A stretch of 64,000 nt of DNA from positions 124,001 to 188,000 of the forward strand of contig JALIZF010001503.1 in NCBI GenBank assembly GCA_029948255.1, in the 5' to 3' direction. Position numbers and translations under genes: made by a program. Shown here one piece after another: positions 1 through 11,179 of the stretch (within the stretch, counting starts at the first letter, position 1; the number at the start of each line of letters is the position of its first letter). The notes under the pieces were generated by a model that made no database searches, was not told the DNA's origin, and was given only the letters and a program-made list of their open reading frames with translations. This stretch comes from Telmatactis stephensoni (Eukaryota; Cnidaria; Anthozoa; Actiniaria; Isophelliidae).

Positions 1-470
1 ATCTACAAAGCCCGTTTGTCACATTTAAAGAGCTAGGCTGCTATCTCATCTACAAACCCCGTTTGTCACAATTAAAGACGCTGCTATCCTATCTACAAAG
101 CCCGTTTGTCACATTTAAAGAGGCTGCTATCTCATCTACAAAAAGCCCGTTTGTCACATTCAAAGAGGCTGCTATCTAAAAAGCCCGTTTGTCACATTTA
201 AAGAAGCTGCTATCCTATCTAAAAAGCCCGTTTGTCACATTTAAAGAGGCTGCTATCCTATCTAAAAAGCAAGTTTGTCACAATTAAAGAGGCTGCTATC
301 CCATCTACAAGCCCGTTTGTCACTCCAGTTAAAACGTCAATTATTCCATCTACAAAGCCCGTTTGTCACATCTAAAGAGGCTGCTATCCCATCTACAAAG
401 CCCGTTTGTCACATTTAAAGAGGCTGCTATCTCATCTACAAAGCCCGTTTGTTACAATAAAAGATTATTA
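1..470. repeat. Minisatellite, ~42-bp unit, about 11 copies
   Basis: Tandem units built on the core CAAAGCCCGTTTGTCACA followed by TTTAAAGAGGCTGCTATC. Unit length drifts between about 37 and 50 bp, with small indels and substitutions. The array runs off the left edge of the window, so its true length is unknown. There are no unique spacers between units and no open reading frame. Confidence 0.9.
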
Positions 471-1281
471 TCAGCATGAGATTTGTACACATTGTTTTGA
501 TAGGGATTATGCTAAAGTGTCCAACGTGAGTTGAAGTCAAATTAGACGAAGTGTGTGACAGACAGACCAAAAATGTACTGATAATTCGTGTATCCCGAAT
601 TGTTTAATAAATTACTGATTTTTATAGGATATGTTGGAATCACGTTATTTAACATACCAGAAGTAATATAAGGCTGTTTACATAGCAATACAACCGGCTG
701 TTTTAATTTTTGAACAGGCTGCTGAACAGGCTGCTAACTTCAGCCTGGTAAAAGCCGACAAAAAAGTAGAGGTTTTGCTACTATCCATGCTAATTTTCGG
801 TCTAGCTAGTCACGTAAGCTTGTGACCTCTCGTACGACAACCTTTTTTGAAATAGGTATATATAAAAACGTTTCCAACAACGTGTATTCCAAGTCAGCTG
901 GCTCTAGATAAAGATAGCCGGAAAATGTGGACACGAATAATAAATTATTCAATGCCATTAACAGATAATAAAACTCATAAACTGCACCTATTTCCAACAC
1001 TATACTAGAAATTGCTAAAGTATGTCATAAGATTACACAATTAGTGACATTCGAGATTATAACCAAAACAGCTGTTCTTTTGAAACTGAAAGTCGATTAA
1101 TCTTCAAGCCGTTGTACAAGAGCTAATACTGTTTACGACAGATTTTCTTCACATGTATAAGAAACCTTTTCGTTGGAAAGGGAATCGATACATTTTTATA
1201 TTTATTCGGATATTGTAAGTGAAGACGGTAGCCTTAATCTTAACCCCGATAAACGCTAATAGTTTTTTAGAAACTTTGTGC
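471..1281. other. AT-rich interval, no gene seen
   Basis: No supported exon, RNA gene or long repeat. The only open frame, a short minus-strand one near 806-1000, has no recognisable features. Confidence 0.5.
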
Positions 1282-1415
1282 TATAGAGGGATTTCACGGG
1301 AGACATGTTTGTGGTCAAAATAATAGTGGTTTTCTCCCAAGAGAAATAAAGTCTTTTGTTATTCAAAAACTTTCTATTGTACAAACAAACATGGCTGCCA
1401 TGAAATCCCTCTATA
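1282..1415. mobile_element. MITE, TATAGAGGGATTTCA family
   Basis: 134-bp foldback with termini TATAGAGGGATTTCA and TGAAATCCCTCTATA. The same family recurs at 19967-20100 and 45475-45712 inside introns of the two monooxygenase genes, always with a core reading close to ACAAACATGGCTGC. The TA at each end suits a Tc1/mariner-type nonautonomous element. Confidence 0.75.
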
Positions 1416-1433
1416 GTTATAGCTAAGCCTCAG

Positions 1434-1486
1434 TTTTTTTGTTGTTTTGTTGTTTTGTTTTGTTTTGTTTTTGTTTTGTTTGTTTG
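1434..1486. repeat. (TTTTG)n microsatellite
   Basis: Imperfect TTTTG/TTGTTTTG repeat. A second array of this kind lies at 5345-5450. Confidence 0.7.
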
Positions 1487-2330
1487 CTTTCTGAGAGTAA
1501 TGCCATTAATATATAGTGGGTTCAATTCAGAATTATATTATTAGATACGTATTGTTTCTTCCTATTCTCGATCGCCTTTTCTCATCTTGTGATTCAATTC
1601 ATGATGAATTGTCTAGAGTCATTTGAAGACAGATAAGAACATTATTAAAAACATTATCAATAAAAAGCTGTCGGCACTTTTGAGTTCATTGAATATTGAA
1701 AATAGCACATTCAGATTTATAATTGATGGGATCGAAGATTACAATATACCTAGAGTTTTATTTCCAATTTGTAGTTCAACGTAGTACTTTTCATCAAACA
1801 TTAGAATTATTTTTTATTTTTGTTTATTATTTGTTGTAGTCATATTTCTGAATGATTGTTTTATTGGCGATCGGTTTTTGTTCATATATTGCAAAGCCTA
1901 AAGAGATAATTTTGTGTTCAAGTGCTAACAACATGACCGCGTAGTAATATTTGAAAAAAATGACAGGTTTCAACAAGCGTGGATAGCACTGTCCGTTGGA
2001 GACTTCCGTATCCAGCAAATAAAATATTGTATTCCAATACATTTATCCATTAGATTTATCCGAAAGGCCAGGTTTGTATTTTTTATTTTATTTTTCCAAA
2101 CTTGTTTTTCCTTCTTCCTTTCTTTGTCTTTTCTTTCTTTTTCTTTTCTTTTCTTTTTTCCCCTTCACTCTGGTGGTTTTAACACATTAAGCACGATGTT
2201 AAGCTACGGAAACGTCAAGTAAAACTCATATTTTAAAAACTAACTTACCCAAATACTTTATTTACTGTGTAATGTTTTTCCTGGCTTTGGACCATGCAAT
2301 TTATTGGAAAAATTCTTCAGAATAATGCAT
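1487..2330. other. AT-rich interval, no gene seen
   Basis: Only short shadow frames and a pyrimidine-rich tract near 2085-2162. Confidence 0.45.
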
Positions 2331-2471
2331 AGAGAGTGATTTTCATTTGACCGTGAAAGAAAAATGACTATTTAGTTTGTAGTAGTTGATAAGAAACAAA
2401 AGAAAACAATGGAGTCTACTACCAACTATTAGTTTGTCTATTCCTTCACGGTCAAATGAAAACCACTCTAG
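2331..2471. mobile_element. MITE, AGAGTG...CACTCT family
   Basis: 140-bp foldback with left end AGAGTGATTTTCATTTGACC and a right end that is its inverse with a few changes (ending ACCACTCTA). Related elements with AGAGTG/CACTCT ends cluster at 28190-29370 and 32580-32910, inside intron 1 of the second monooxygenase gene. Confidence 0.7.
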
Positions 2472-3189
2472 CAAAGGAAAAGTTCAGGGGACAACAATAT
2501 CTAAATAACATCTTTGTATGAAACTACACAAATGGATAACCTGTATACATTCGTTTATTGTTGCATGTGGTTATTTGTTTTGGGAATTTCATACGACCTT
2601 TATAATGACTTCTGAAGCAAAAGAAAAGCAGAAAACGTTAGTTAGTCCAATTTTTTTTTCATGACAATATCCTTTTTTGCAAAACAAATTATGTTGTCTT
2701 GTTCATTTGATTGTACTGCAAATGGTAATTCCAGAAATGTTGATTCTTAAGGTCAATACACCTGCATATTTGCACCAAAGAAAGGATATATTAGACATCG
2801 AATCTGACAGTTGACAACTGATCCAGCCAGTCCAGCAAACTGATTTCCAGTAGCGTCAACGACAGCCTGATAGCAAGCAACTGAAGAAATAATCCGCTTA
2901 TTTTGTTTGAAAGAAGTCTTAGATACTCTACCGTGAAATCGTTTTTTGTTTTATTGTTTACACTTTGAACAAGTCGGCTTTGCGGCGTATGGAAATGAAG
3001 TACTTTTTCACACGTAATTTGTTAGCACAAACTAAGCAATATTGCTTGATTGATAAATGTGTAAATTTCGAATTGGCGAATGTTAAGAAACAAAATATTG
3101 AAAGCCAAGTATTTGAGTCAATTTAAGAACGCTCATAACTTCAAGATAGACGTATTGCAGAGCTATTGACAAGACCGCACAGTAACAAA
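2472..3189. other. Upstream region of the GPCR gene
   Basis: AT-rich with no clear coding content. It must contain the promoter and 5' leader of the GPCR at 3190 if the leader is unspliced. I see no convincing TATA box or initiator. Confidence 0.4.
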
Positions 3190-4236
3190 ATGCCGGACGA
3201 TTTGGTTTTGGAATTCAAGTCTCGTAGTCAAGTAGAGTTAGTAGTTGAGACGCTTTTGATGATCATCATCACAGCTACTGCCTTACTGGGAAACCTTATG
3301 GTTTGCTGGGCGGTGTTTCGCAACAAAAGTCTTCGTACCATCCCAAACATATATGTAGTAACACTGGCTCTTTCTGACATTCTAATGGCTACGCTTTGTA
3401 TGCCATTATCAGTGGAAGCCCTTATCACTTCAAACTGGACTAAATCATTCAATGTGTGTCAATTCCAAGGATTTTTCTCCTTTTTCTTTGCCTTCACATC
3501 GCTTCAAACCATGACTGCCATGGCAATAAATCGATACTATCGTGTAGTGAAGCCTTCATTGTACAACAGTTACTTCAGTACAAGTCGAACAATAATCTCA
3601 ATAGTAGCTGTTGTTATCAGTGCTTCATTTGGGGCAGGACTACAGTTAGTGTGTGGTTGGTCGGTATTTGTGTTTCACTATGGCAAAGTGATCTGCTTTC
3701 CAGAGTATAAAACCCCAGACATTGGAAAAGGTTACATTGCATTTCTTGATTGTTGCTACATTAGTCTTCCAGTTGTGGTCATCTCAGCGGCTTATTTCAA
3801 GATTTTTAAAACTGTTCATGATCATAAAAAGACTTTGTTTTCCGTGAGGAAAAACGACCTCCATAATGAAGGCCCACAAAATCAGCCGAAATTTAGCATC
3901 AACGTAGAAGAAGTGAAGATCACCAAAACTTTATTTGTTACTGTTCTGGGTTTTATAACTTGTTGGAGTCCAATCGCCATTATCGATATGATCGACACAT
4001 TTTCCTCTCACACTCTTCCTATCCCAAGACAAGTTTATTTGCTATGGATCTACCTGGGGTATCTTAGTAGTTCAATCAACCCTTTTATCTATGGCATCCT
4101 TAATCGATCATTCAGAAGCGAGTTCTTGAAAATTTTGCGATTGAAATGCAAAAATCAAGTTCAAATTTCCCAGCGTACACATAATTCATTAGTTGTGAAT
4201 ACTGGTGTGCAGCAAAGCAAAGAAACGGTTGCTTAA
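3190..4236 (+). CDS. Class A (rhodopsin-like) GPCR, melatonin-receptor-like, intronless
   Basis: A 348-residue seven-helix receptor in one uninterrupted exon, acting at the plasma membrane through G proteins. Hallmarks visible: G34-N35 in helix 1, LALSD with D63 in helix 2, C90 and C169 for the extracellular disulfide, NRYYR (114-118) in place of the usual DRY, CWSP (258-261) in helix 6, and NPFIY (297-301) in helix 7. N82-W-T is a possible glycosylation site just before C90. I start at the ATG at 3190; the frame stays open a little further upstream but without ATG. NRY in place of DRY is typical of melatonin receptors, although those usually carry NAxxY rather than NPxxY in helix 7. Cnidarians have large expansions of such intronless class A receptors whose ligands are mostly unknown, so the ligand here is not assigned. 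Family is certain, subfamily is inference. Confidence 0.9.
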   Translation: MPDDLVLEFKSRSQVELVVETLLMIIITATALLGNLMVCWAVFRNKSLRTIPNIYVVTLALSDILMATLCMPLSVEALITSNWTKSFNVCQFQGFFSFFFAFTSLQTMTAMAINRYYRVVKPSLYNSYFSTSRTIISIVAVVISASFGAGLQLVCGWSVFVFHYGKVICFPEYKTPDIGKGYIAFLDCCYISLPVVVISAAYFKIFKTVHDHKKTLFSVRKNDLHNEGPQNQPKFSINVEEVKITKTLFVTVLGFITCWSPIAIIDMIDTFSSHTLPIPRQVYLLWIYLGYLSSSINPFIYGILNRSFRSEFLKILRLKCKNQVQISQRTHNSLVVNTGVQQSKETVA

Positions 4237-5344
4237 ACAATGAAATAGAGAAATTAAAATAATGTTTACGTGTATTTGGGCCAAAAAAGAAGCAAATCTT
4301 AATCGAGGAAAAATGTAATAAAGATGGAAAGAGAAAGAATAGCCAATTATTAAAAAGTATGAACGGAAACGAGGGTGTAAACAAATATGCATAATCCGCT
4401 TTGGACTGTACAGAAGCGACAATTCATCGAAAATTTGTGAACATTTGAAAAGGGTACAGCTATTATACATCGGTTATTATCGCTTCGACGAAGGTGCTCT
4501 TTTAGTACAGTGTTAACAAACGTCCATTAACAACGAAACGTCCTGGGTGTTCATGGAAAGCAAAAGTCGAAAAGAGGAACAAATATTAATTAAGGAGAGC
4601 GTCAGAAAAATTAAAGAGTTGGAAAAAGGAATAAAGAATAGCAAATTAAGCCATGAACAGAAACTAACGAGACTAGCATATAAACTACTATACATGACCT
4701 TGTTTAATCTGTATAGAGGTGAAAATTGATCGGAAATTTATGAACGTTTAAAAACTGAGGGGCAAAAAATAGTTTAAGTATACATGTTTTATTCGGTTTG
4801 ACAACTGGCTATTAACTCAAACAAGAAATGTAAACGTGGAAAATACTAGTCATTTTGCTCAGCTTTGACGAAAAAGAATTAAAAACTAAAGAACATCTCA
4901 GTCTGCATCGCGGCCTTCTTAATTATGAAAGAAACGTTAGGATGTATTATATAGCATTTCTTTCACACTGAAGAAGGACAATAAGCGGGTCCTCGATGCG
5001 AACCCAAACATTCTATACGTTTTCTTTCCAGTGTACGTATTCTTCAACTGTTAAGCCAGTCAACCAGTTAAATTGCACGATAACTTTATTTTCACTAAAT
5101 CAAGACTAACATCGAAATACAAATGTGCAGCCAAACTAAAAAGGGCTATTACTAACAGGGATAACTTGAATCCACATATCAAATGGGCGTTTATTTTCAA
5201 CAACAAAACTAGCTCGCAAATATCCTTTCGTTTTTAGTTTTTAGGTTTGGGATGTTATCCGATTTTCGGCTAAAAATGTGGACTTCTAATCCATGATAGA
5301 TGGTTTTCGAAACGATGTGCGTTTTCTTTGAAATGTTATGATCC
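4237..5344. other. 3' flank of the GPCR, no recognised gene
   Basis: An open frame at 4547-4729 (+) could encode a 60-residue lysine/glutamate-rich helix-forming peptide, but nothing supports it as a gene: no known domain and no splice context. The rest is AT-rich. Confidence 0.4.
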
Positions 5345-5450
5345 TTTTTGTTTTTGTTTAGTTTTTCAGGTTTTGTTTTTGTGTTTTGTTTTTGTTTTGT
5401 GTTGTTTTGTGTTTTGTTTTGTTTTTATTTTGTGTTTTGTTTTTATTAGT
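5345..5450. repeat. (TTTTG)n / (GTTTT)n microsatellite
   Basis: Imperfect pentamer/hexamer array of GTTTTGT units. It ends just before TATACTAATAAATTT. Confidence 0.7.
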
Positions 5451-5590
5451 ATATACTAATAAATTTAAACGAAGTTTGTATTCACTTTGCTTTTTATGCC
5501 CTATCAAAGTTCGAGACGAAAATACTGATCAATTATCTGAGACATCCTTTTGAAAAATAATATATCGAAAACATTTTGAGAGATTTAGCA

Positions 5591-6283
5591 GAGCTATCCT
5601 ATCAATTACTGCTGTTTTAGAGCTCTTTAGATAAATGTCCAGTAAAACCGTGTCAGGGATTTTCTATTTCTTGGACGCGTTCTGTTTTTATGACGAATTT
5701 TGGCAGAGCTATCCTATCAATTACTGCTGTTTTAGAGCTCTTTAGATAAATGTCCAGTAAAACCGTGTCAGGGATTTTCTATTTCTTGGACGCGTTCTGT
5801 TTTTATGACGAATTTTGGCAGAGCTATCCTATCAATTACTGCTGTTTTAGAGCTCTTTAGATAAATGTCCAGTAAAACCGTGTCAGGGATTTTCTATTTC
5901 TTGGACGCGTTCTGTTTTTATGACGAATTTTGGCAGAGCTATCCTATCAATTACTGCTGTTTTAGAGCTCTTTAGATAAATGTCCAGTAAAACCGTGTCA
6001 GGGATTTTCTATTTCTTGGACGCGTTCTGTTTTTATGATGAATTTTGGCAGAGCTATCCTATCAATTACTGCTGTTTTAGTAGAGCTCTTTAGTTAAATG
6101 TCCAGTAAAACGGTGTCAGGGATTTTCTATTTCTTGGACGCGTTCTGTTTTTATGACGAATTTTGGCAGAGCTATCCTATCAATTACTGCTGTTTTAGAG
6201 CTCTTTAGATAAATGTCCAGTAAAACGGTGTCAGGGATTTTCTATTTCTTGGACGCGTTCTGTTTTTATGACGAATTTTGGCC
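5591..6283. repeat. 115-bp satellite, six tandem copies
   Basis: Units start with GAGCTATCCTATCAATTACT at 5591, 5706, 5821, 5936, 6051 and 6169. Four units are exactly 115 bp; the fifth is 118 bp because of a TAG insertion before AGAGCTCTTTAG. Copies differ at only a few positions (for example ACCGTG versus ACGGTG), so the array is young or homogenised. No coding potential. Confidence 0.95.
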
Positions 6284-6720
6284 AAATTTTCGATAGCATT
6301 TTCAACTTTAATCAATTAAGAATAAAATCCGCAAAACGCAACATATATCAAACCCTGACCCCGTTTTACTTGGCATTTGTCTCAGAATTGAACGATGGAA
6401 AATGTTTTTGAAAATAATAAATTGTTTTGCACTTATATATCTCGCCGAGTAAAGTCCTGTGGTTTTGTTTTAACCCCCCCCCCCTCCCCCCCCAAAAATA
6501 TCATCGTCATCTTCCACGTTTTTAACAGCATTCAAAGGACATATTATGTACTTATTGACTGAGTGGGAGGACCGGACGGGAAAATATTTGGCTCGAGGTC
6601 ATCCTGCCGCTTGGTCCGTACCTATGACAAATGGTATTATTTACCCTGGTTTAACCAATCAGCGTTACAGCTGGCATTAACTGGTGACCAGCATTTACTC
6701 AACCCTATTGTTCTTTTAGA
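6284..6720. repeat. Poly-C tract and a dispersed repeat fragment
   Basis: A C-rich homopolymer run lies at 6473-6492. From about 6556 there is a stretch containing GACCGGACGGGAAAATATTT that looks like a dispersed repeat end. The 103-codon frame across it is not credible as a gene. Confidence 0.4.
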
Positions 6721-7756
6721 AGTCAAGCCAAAATTTCTCTGTTATAATGAGCTGAAAATACATTTTTGGCAAAGAGTAGCTAGCTCTCAGACTATATTCA
6801 TCTTCAGATATCAAAAATTAGTTTCGAAATTTTATCGATTTTCATCCAAGTTGGCCTTTAAAAACGCACTTTGAGAAAAATACTAAAATCGTCTAAATTT
6901 TCGGTCGCCAATAGCAGCCTTCATCACTCCAAGTTATATTCGAAAGGACCCTTAAATTATTTAATACTGAATAGTAGTCAATAGTTAACGGATTATTTCT
7001 TCTAATTTAATAACTTGATAAATTGTCACATTATGAATAATTGCTAAGAATAATTACAGTTTTCCTGTTAATTGCGATCGCGCGCGCATACAACAATGTT
7101 CGTTGCCATAACAAAAATTCCCAAAAAATATTAAATCTGTTGTCAGTCAAGAAATATAATGAAGAAGAGTACCGAAAAATGAGTGTTTTAAGAAGAGGTT
7201 TTTTTTTCAATATCGGGTAATAATGGTTAAAAGTGCCACAAACTAGCTCTTCTTGCAAGTTTTAATTCAAAGGTTTGCTTTGGATTAACACTCAGATTCT
7301 ATTTTTACCTGTTAGAAACTGATCTAATAAGATAAAATGGCCATTTAAAACTGCCTTTGGGATTGTACAAAGTTGTTATCGTGCATTGCTGTTACTGTTA
7401 CTGTTGCTTGCTGTTACTGTTGCCTGCCGGCGTTTATCCCCCGACCCTCCCCTCCCATCCCATTCGACACTCTAAACACGCCCACACCTTCATACCCCAA
7501 TTTTTATTTCCAATAATCAGCATGTTACCCACTCCAACACCATTCTTACAGAACGTTTAAAGATTTCATCTTTTTTTCTCTATATCCCTTTGCGTCTGAA
7601 TTTAACACTTTCTTATCTGTTATGTTTCTCTCCAGATGAATTTCAGCATAAGTACCATCTTATCTACTGTTGGGCGAGATTTTCAGTTATGTTTCAAGTT
7701 AGGTAAAGTGATGGTAAGAATTGTATCGCATGGGATTATGATTTAGATCTAACCGC
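6721..7756. other. Interval without a recognised gene
   Basis: AT-rich. If the EF-hand gene ending at 9790 has upstream exons in the window they should lie here or further left, but I could not identify any. A possible donor (GTGATG then GTAAGA) near 7713 is not joined to a frame that makes sense. Confidence 0.35.
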
Positions 7757-7823
7757 CGCCCGATTAGCTCAGTTGGTAGAGCAGTCGGTCTTTCGTGCAG
7801 GAGGTCGTGGGTTCAAGCCCCGG

Positions 7824-7862
<39 letters not shown>

Positions 7863-7906
7863 GGTGCTGCCTTTGTAACTACATCTGCAAATGGTTAGAC
7901 CTTCAG

Positions 7907-7940
<34 letters not shown>

Positions 7941-8215
7941 TGTCTCCTATCCCTTCCTTAACCTGTATGTGGGGGACATTAAAGAACCTGTTGAGCTGTT
8001 CGTAAGAGTAGGGGATTGTCTCCCGGTTCAACAGTCTGGTCTCAAATACTAATTATTCACTCATGATTGTAAGCTGCACGGCTGCCTATGGCGCCTTAAA
8101 AATGCAGTCTGTAAAAATTCACATTAATCATTGTAAAGCGCCTTTGATTATATCCACATAGAAAAGACGCTATATAAATCATAAATCATTTCATTTCATT
8201 TTCATTTCAATTCAT
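7757..8215 (+). mobile_element. tRNA-derived SINE, about 450 bp
   Basis: The head is tRNA-like, with an A box in TTAGCTCAGTTGGTAGAGC and a B box in GGTTCAAGCCCC at ordinary tRNA spacing. It is followed by a non-tRNA body of about 350 bp that includes TTGTAAAGCGCC and GACGCTATATAAATC, and a 3' tail of ATTTC/ATTTCATTTC repeats. The T-arm pairing is imperfect and the sequence continues well past the tRNA end, so this is a pol III retroposon rather than a tRNA gene. Confidence 0.8.
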
Positions 8216-8381
8216 TTTTTTCAGCAGTTTGTATCTTTCAAAGTAGGCGTCCCTCATTTAAGTTACCACTCCATTTCTTGCGCGCTCGCAGTTCACACAG
8301 GAATCCCAAGCATTATTCCTCTGGCAATTCCCCTCCCGCTACTTCTCGAAATTAACTAACTGAAAATGAAACTTGTTGTAG

Positions 8382-9790
8382 GTGATGGCAAGCTGAGTTA
8401 CAATGAATTCATTGAATTAATGAAGAACAGACAAAAACGCGGATTTAGAGTAAGCTAGCGTACATTTGCAAATTCTACCAAACGTTTGACACAGTAGTCT
8501 TTTACCAAGTCATATTGTGGTGAGAACGTACAATTGAATTTCATTTTGTGGGGTTGATATCAAGGAAGGTGTGGTGGAAAGGGAAAGGTAGGGTTGTTAC
8601 TACACACACACACACACACTCCCCCTCTGGTTCTCAGAAAATTGTCAGAAACGCTACTCTGTTGCTGGGAAAAACATCAAGGAGACATGGGGGAACGCAC
8701 TGCGCATACTCGGAAGTTTTAAATAAAACCATTGGAGATTTAGTAAACCTTGAAAGTTAAGGCTGTCCGTGAAAAGTTAGCGCTTATTTTTTCCTAAAAC
8801 ATCGCTTTAGTTGTTCTCTTTCCCTGGTCAAATAATACACAAGAAATTCGCATAATACACGACAGTTGAATCTACGTTACTTTTATTTGAAAAACACGAA
8901 CGAAAACACGAACGCGTCTACAAATTCCCGCCGAATTTTCGAGCATGCGCAATACGTTTTTCACTCGTGTCCTTTATACAGCATTACATATACACAGAGA
9001 GTCAAATCTGATCAGGGTCCCGTTCCTCGAAAGACTCGATAACTTTAAGGGACCGTTAATTTACGGAAAAATTGCGGGACGGCGCGAGTACCCGTAACTT
9101 GCCTGTAAAATCATAGAAATTAAAAATAACGTACGCTTTGAGAAACACCCGTAAACTTTATCGAATACATTTACGGGCACGTTAATTTATGAGAAGAGTT
9201 ACGAGAGTGCGCGAGTACCCGTAACTTTCCTGTAGAATCATAGAAATTGAAATTGTCGTACGCTTTGAGAAATACCCGTAAACGTTATCGGGTACAATTA
9301 CGGGCCCGTTAATTTACGGGAAGAGTTCCGAGAGTGCGCGAGTACCCGTAACTTGCCTGTAGAATCATAGAAATTGAAAGTAACGTACGCTTTGAGAAAC
9401 ATCCGTAAACTTTATCTGGTACGTTTACGGGCCCGTAAGGTTATCGAGTTTTGCAAGAAACGGACCTGACCCCAGACGAGAGAAAATGATCATACCCCAT
9501 CGAGAATATAACGTGCACAACTATCCGTCCCTTAGGGCCAGTAAGTGAGAAAGTTACACAGATATTGTTTTATCTACAAACTGCCGTCACAAAAAACTGT
9601 AATGTCCACCTTATGGGCTGTGATAAAACAATATCAAGCCCTTAAAGAGATCGTTCATCCGACGAGAATTACATGTACGATTTTGTTGAGTGGGAATTTA
9701 CACTGAGTTGGTTCTTTTCAGACCCCAGCATCTGACAAGACTGGTTGGGAAGGCTTCAAAGCTTGCGTTAAGAAAGAAATCTCCGGGTGA
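8382..9790 (+). CDS. Last two exons of an EF-hand protein, MICU-like (5' part not found)
   Basis: Exon at 8382-8449 (acceptor TTGTAG, donor GTAAGC) enters in phase 1 and encodes DGKLSYNEFIELMKNRQ, the second half of a canonical EF-hand loop plus its exit helix. The last exon at 9722-9790 (acceptor TTTTCAG) encodes TPASDKTGWEGFKACVKKE and ends with ISG and TGA. The two join in frame. An EF hand close to the C terminus followed by K/R-rich GFR and a short tail with W..F..C.KKE resembles MICU-family regulators of the mitochondrial calcium uniporter. That family assignment is inference from a short stretch. The preceding exon, which should end with the first loop residues, was not recognised upstream; the intronless GPCR on the same strand lies in between. 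This may be a real gene with distant exons or a 3' remnant. The 1.27-kb intron contains a tandem repeat (9040-9445). Confidence 0.6.
9040..9445. repeat. Tandem repeat, ~125-130-bp unit, about three copies
   Basis: Units contain GCGCGAGTACCCGTAACTT, then CATAGAAATTGAAA, ACGTACGCTTTGAGAAA and CGTAAACTTTATC. Copies begin near 9080, 9212 and 9336. It sits within the last intron of the EF-hand gene. Confidence 0.8.
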
Positions 9791-9954
9791 TTACGTAATA
9801 CTGTTATTTATTCCCTCCCAAAAAGTCTTCTGACAATGTCTACTTCGAAATGGGCCCAAACGTAATAATGTAATACATAATGAATAATTCAAACATCGAA
9901 CAACTGTAGTCAATTGCTGTAAGATATAATAAATAAACTGCAGTCAAAATTGGG

Positions 9955-11040
9955 CAAAAAGTAATGTTTAAGCACTTAACAGAAAGAAAAATAGGAAAGA
10001 AAGGTAAAGGAAGCAAGTAAGCTAGAAAGGAAGGAAGGAAGAAAAAGAAAGAAGGAAAGGAAGCAAGGAAGAAAAGAGGAAGGAAGGAAAAATAAAAACA
10101 GTAAGCAAAGACGGTAGCGGAAGAACAATAATAGTAAGTTAACATTGAGTTTACTAACACCCGTCTTTCACCTTTGTACTCGTAGTAGCGAAAGCGGAAG
10201 TGTTGTCATATCATTTTTCTCAACTTATAAACGACATTTAGTTGAGTGCATGATTGCAAATGATTTTGTGAGCAGTTATTTTTGGGTCCAACGCGGGGCC
10301 CACTCTATTAAGTGGCTTAACAGAAAGACAAAAAGGGAGGAAGAAAGACAAAGAATGGAAGGAATAAAGGAAAGCAAGAAAGAAAGAAAAAATAGAAAAA
10401 AAGATCGAGAGAGAAAGGAAGGAAGGAAGGAAGAAAAGCAAAATAATAACAAGCTAATACAATAGCAGTAGAACAGTAATAGTAAGTTAACATTTAGTTT
10501 ACTAATGTAAAACACGACCAATTTTTCACCTTCGTACTCGTAGTAGCGAAAGCGGAAGTGTTATCATATCATTTTTCTCAACTTATTAATAGGAAACAAA
10601 TGCCCCATGGAAGTGCGGCAAACCCCAGACGACATTAAGTTGAGTGCATGATTGCAAATGATTTTGTGAACAGTTATTTTTGGGTCAAACCCGGGGTCCA
10701 CTCTAGTCTATCTATTAAATTGCTTAACAGAAAGAAAAAAAGGAAGAAAGAAAGAAAGACAAAGAAAGGAAGGAAGAAAGGAAAGAAAGAGAGAGAGAGA
10801 GAGAGAAAGGAAGGAAGAAATAAAAAAGGGGAAAAAAAGCAAGCTAAGACAGTAACAGTAGAATAGTAATAGTAAGTTATCATTGAGTTTACTAAGTTAA
10901 AACACCCATTTTTCACCTTCGCACTCGTAGTAGCGAAAGCGTAAGTGTTACCATTTTTCTCAACTTATAAATGGAAACAAATGCCCCATGGAAATCGGTA
11001 ACACAAAACCCAGACGACGTAAAGTTGAACAATTGCCAGG
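9955..11040. repeat. Tandem repeat, ~370-bp unit with variable purine tracts
   Basis: Two complete copies (from about 10166 and 10535) with partial copies on each side (9955-10165, 10918-11040). Each unit has CGTAGTAGCGAAAGCG, ATTTTTCTCAACTTAT, TTGCAAATGATTTTGTGA and GCTTAACAGAAAGA, then an expanded AAGG/GAAA purine block, then AGTAATAGTAAGTTA. The lysine-rich plus-strand and phenylalanine/serine-rich minus-strand frames across it come from the purine tracts and are not genes. Confidence 0.85.
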
Positions 11041-11179
11041 TACAGAGGACCCGAAGCTGCCAAAACAAACTTTACAGTTTTACGAATCCATAAAAAAGAC
11101 TTAGAATTAGAACACAGGATAGGATAGGAAGGGAGAGTTCTCTTTTCCTTTCCCCTCCCCTCTCCCCATCCCTCAGAAC

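Noticed and set aside
1..470. CRISPR-like array of repeated units
   Set aside because: Units are contiguous and mutually similar along their full length, with no unique spacers; the window is eukaryotic. It is a minisatellite.
4547..4729. Small 60-residue lysine-rich gene
   Set aside because: Only an AT-rich open frame; no homology, no splice sites, and the opposite strand is open as well.
6563..6874. 103-residue plus-strand frame
   Set aside because: Starts inside a dispersed-repeat-like stretch after a poly-C tract; no recognisable protein features.
7757..7832. Functional tRNA gene
   Set aside because: A and B boxes are present, but stems are imperfect and the sequence continues as a SINE body with an ATTTC tail.
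10145..10916. Lysine-rich and phenylalanine/serine-rich frames on both strands
   Set aside because: Translation of AAGG/GAAA purine tracts inside the 370-bp tandem repeat.
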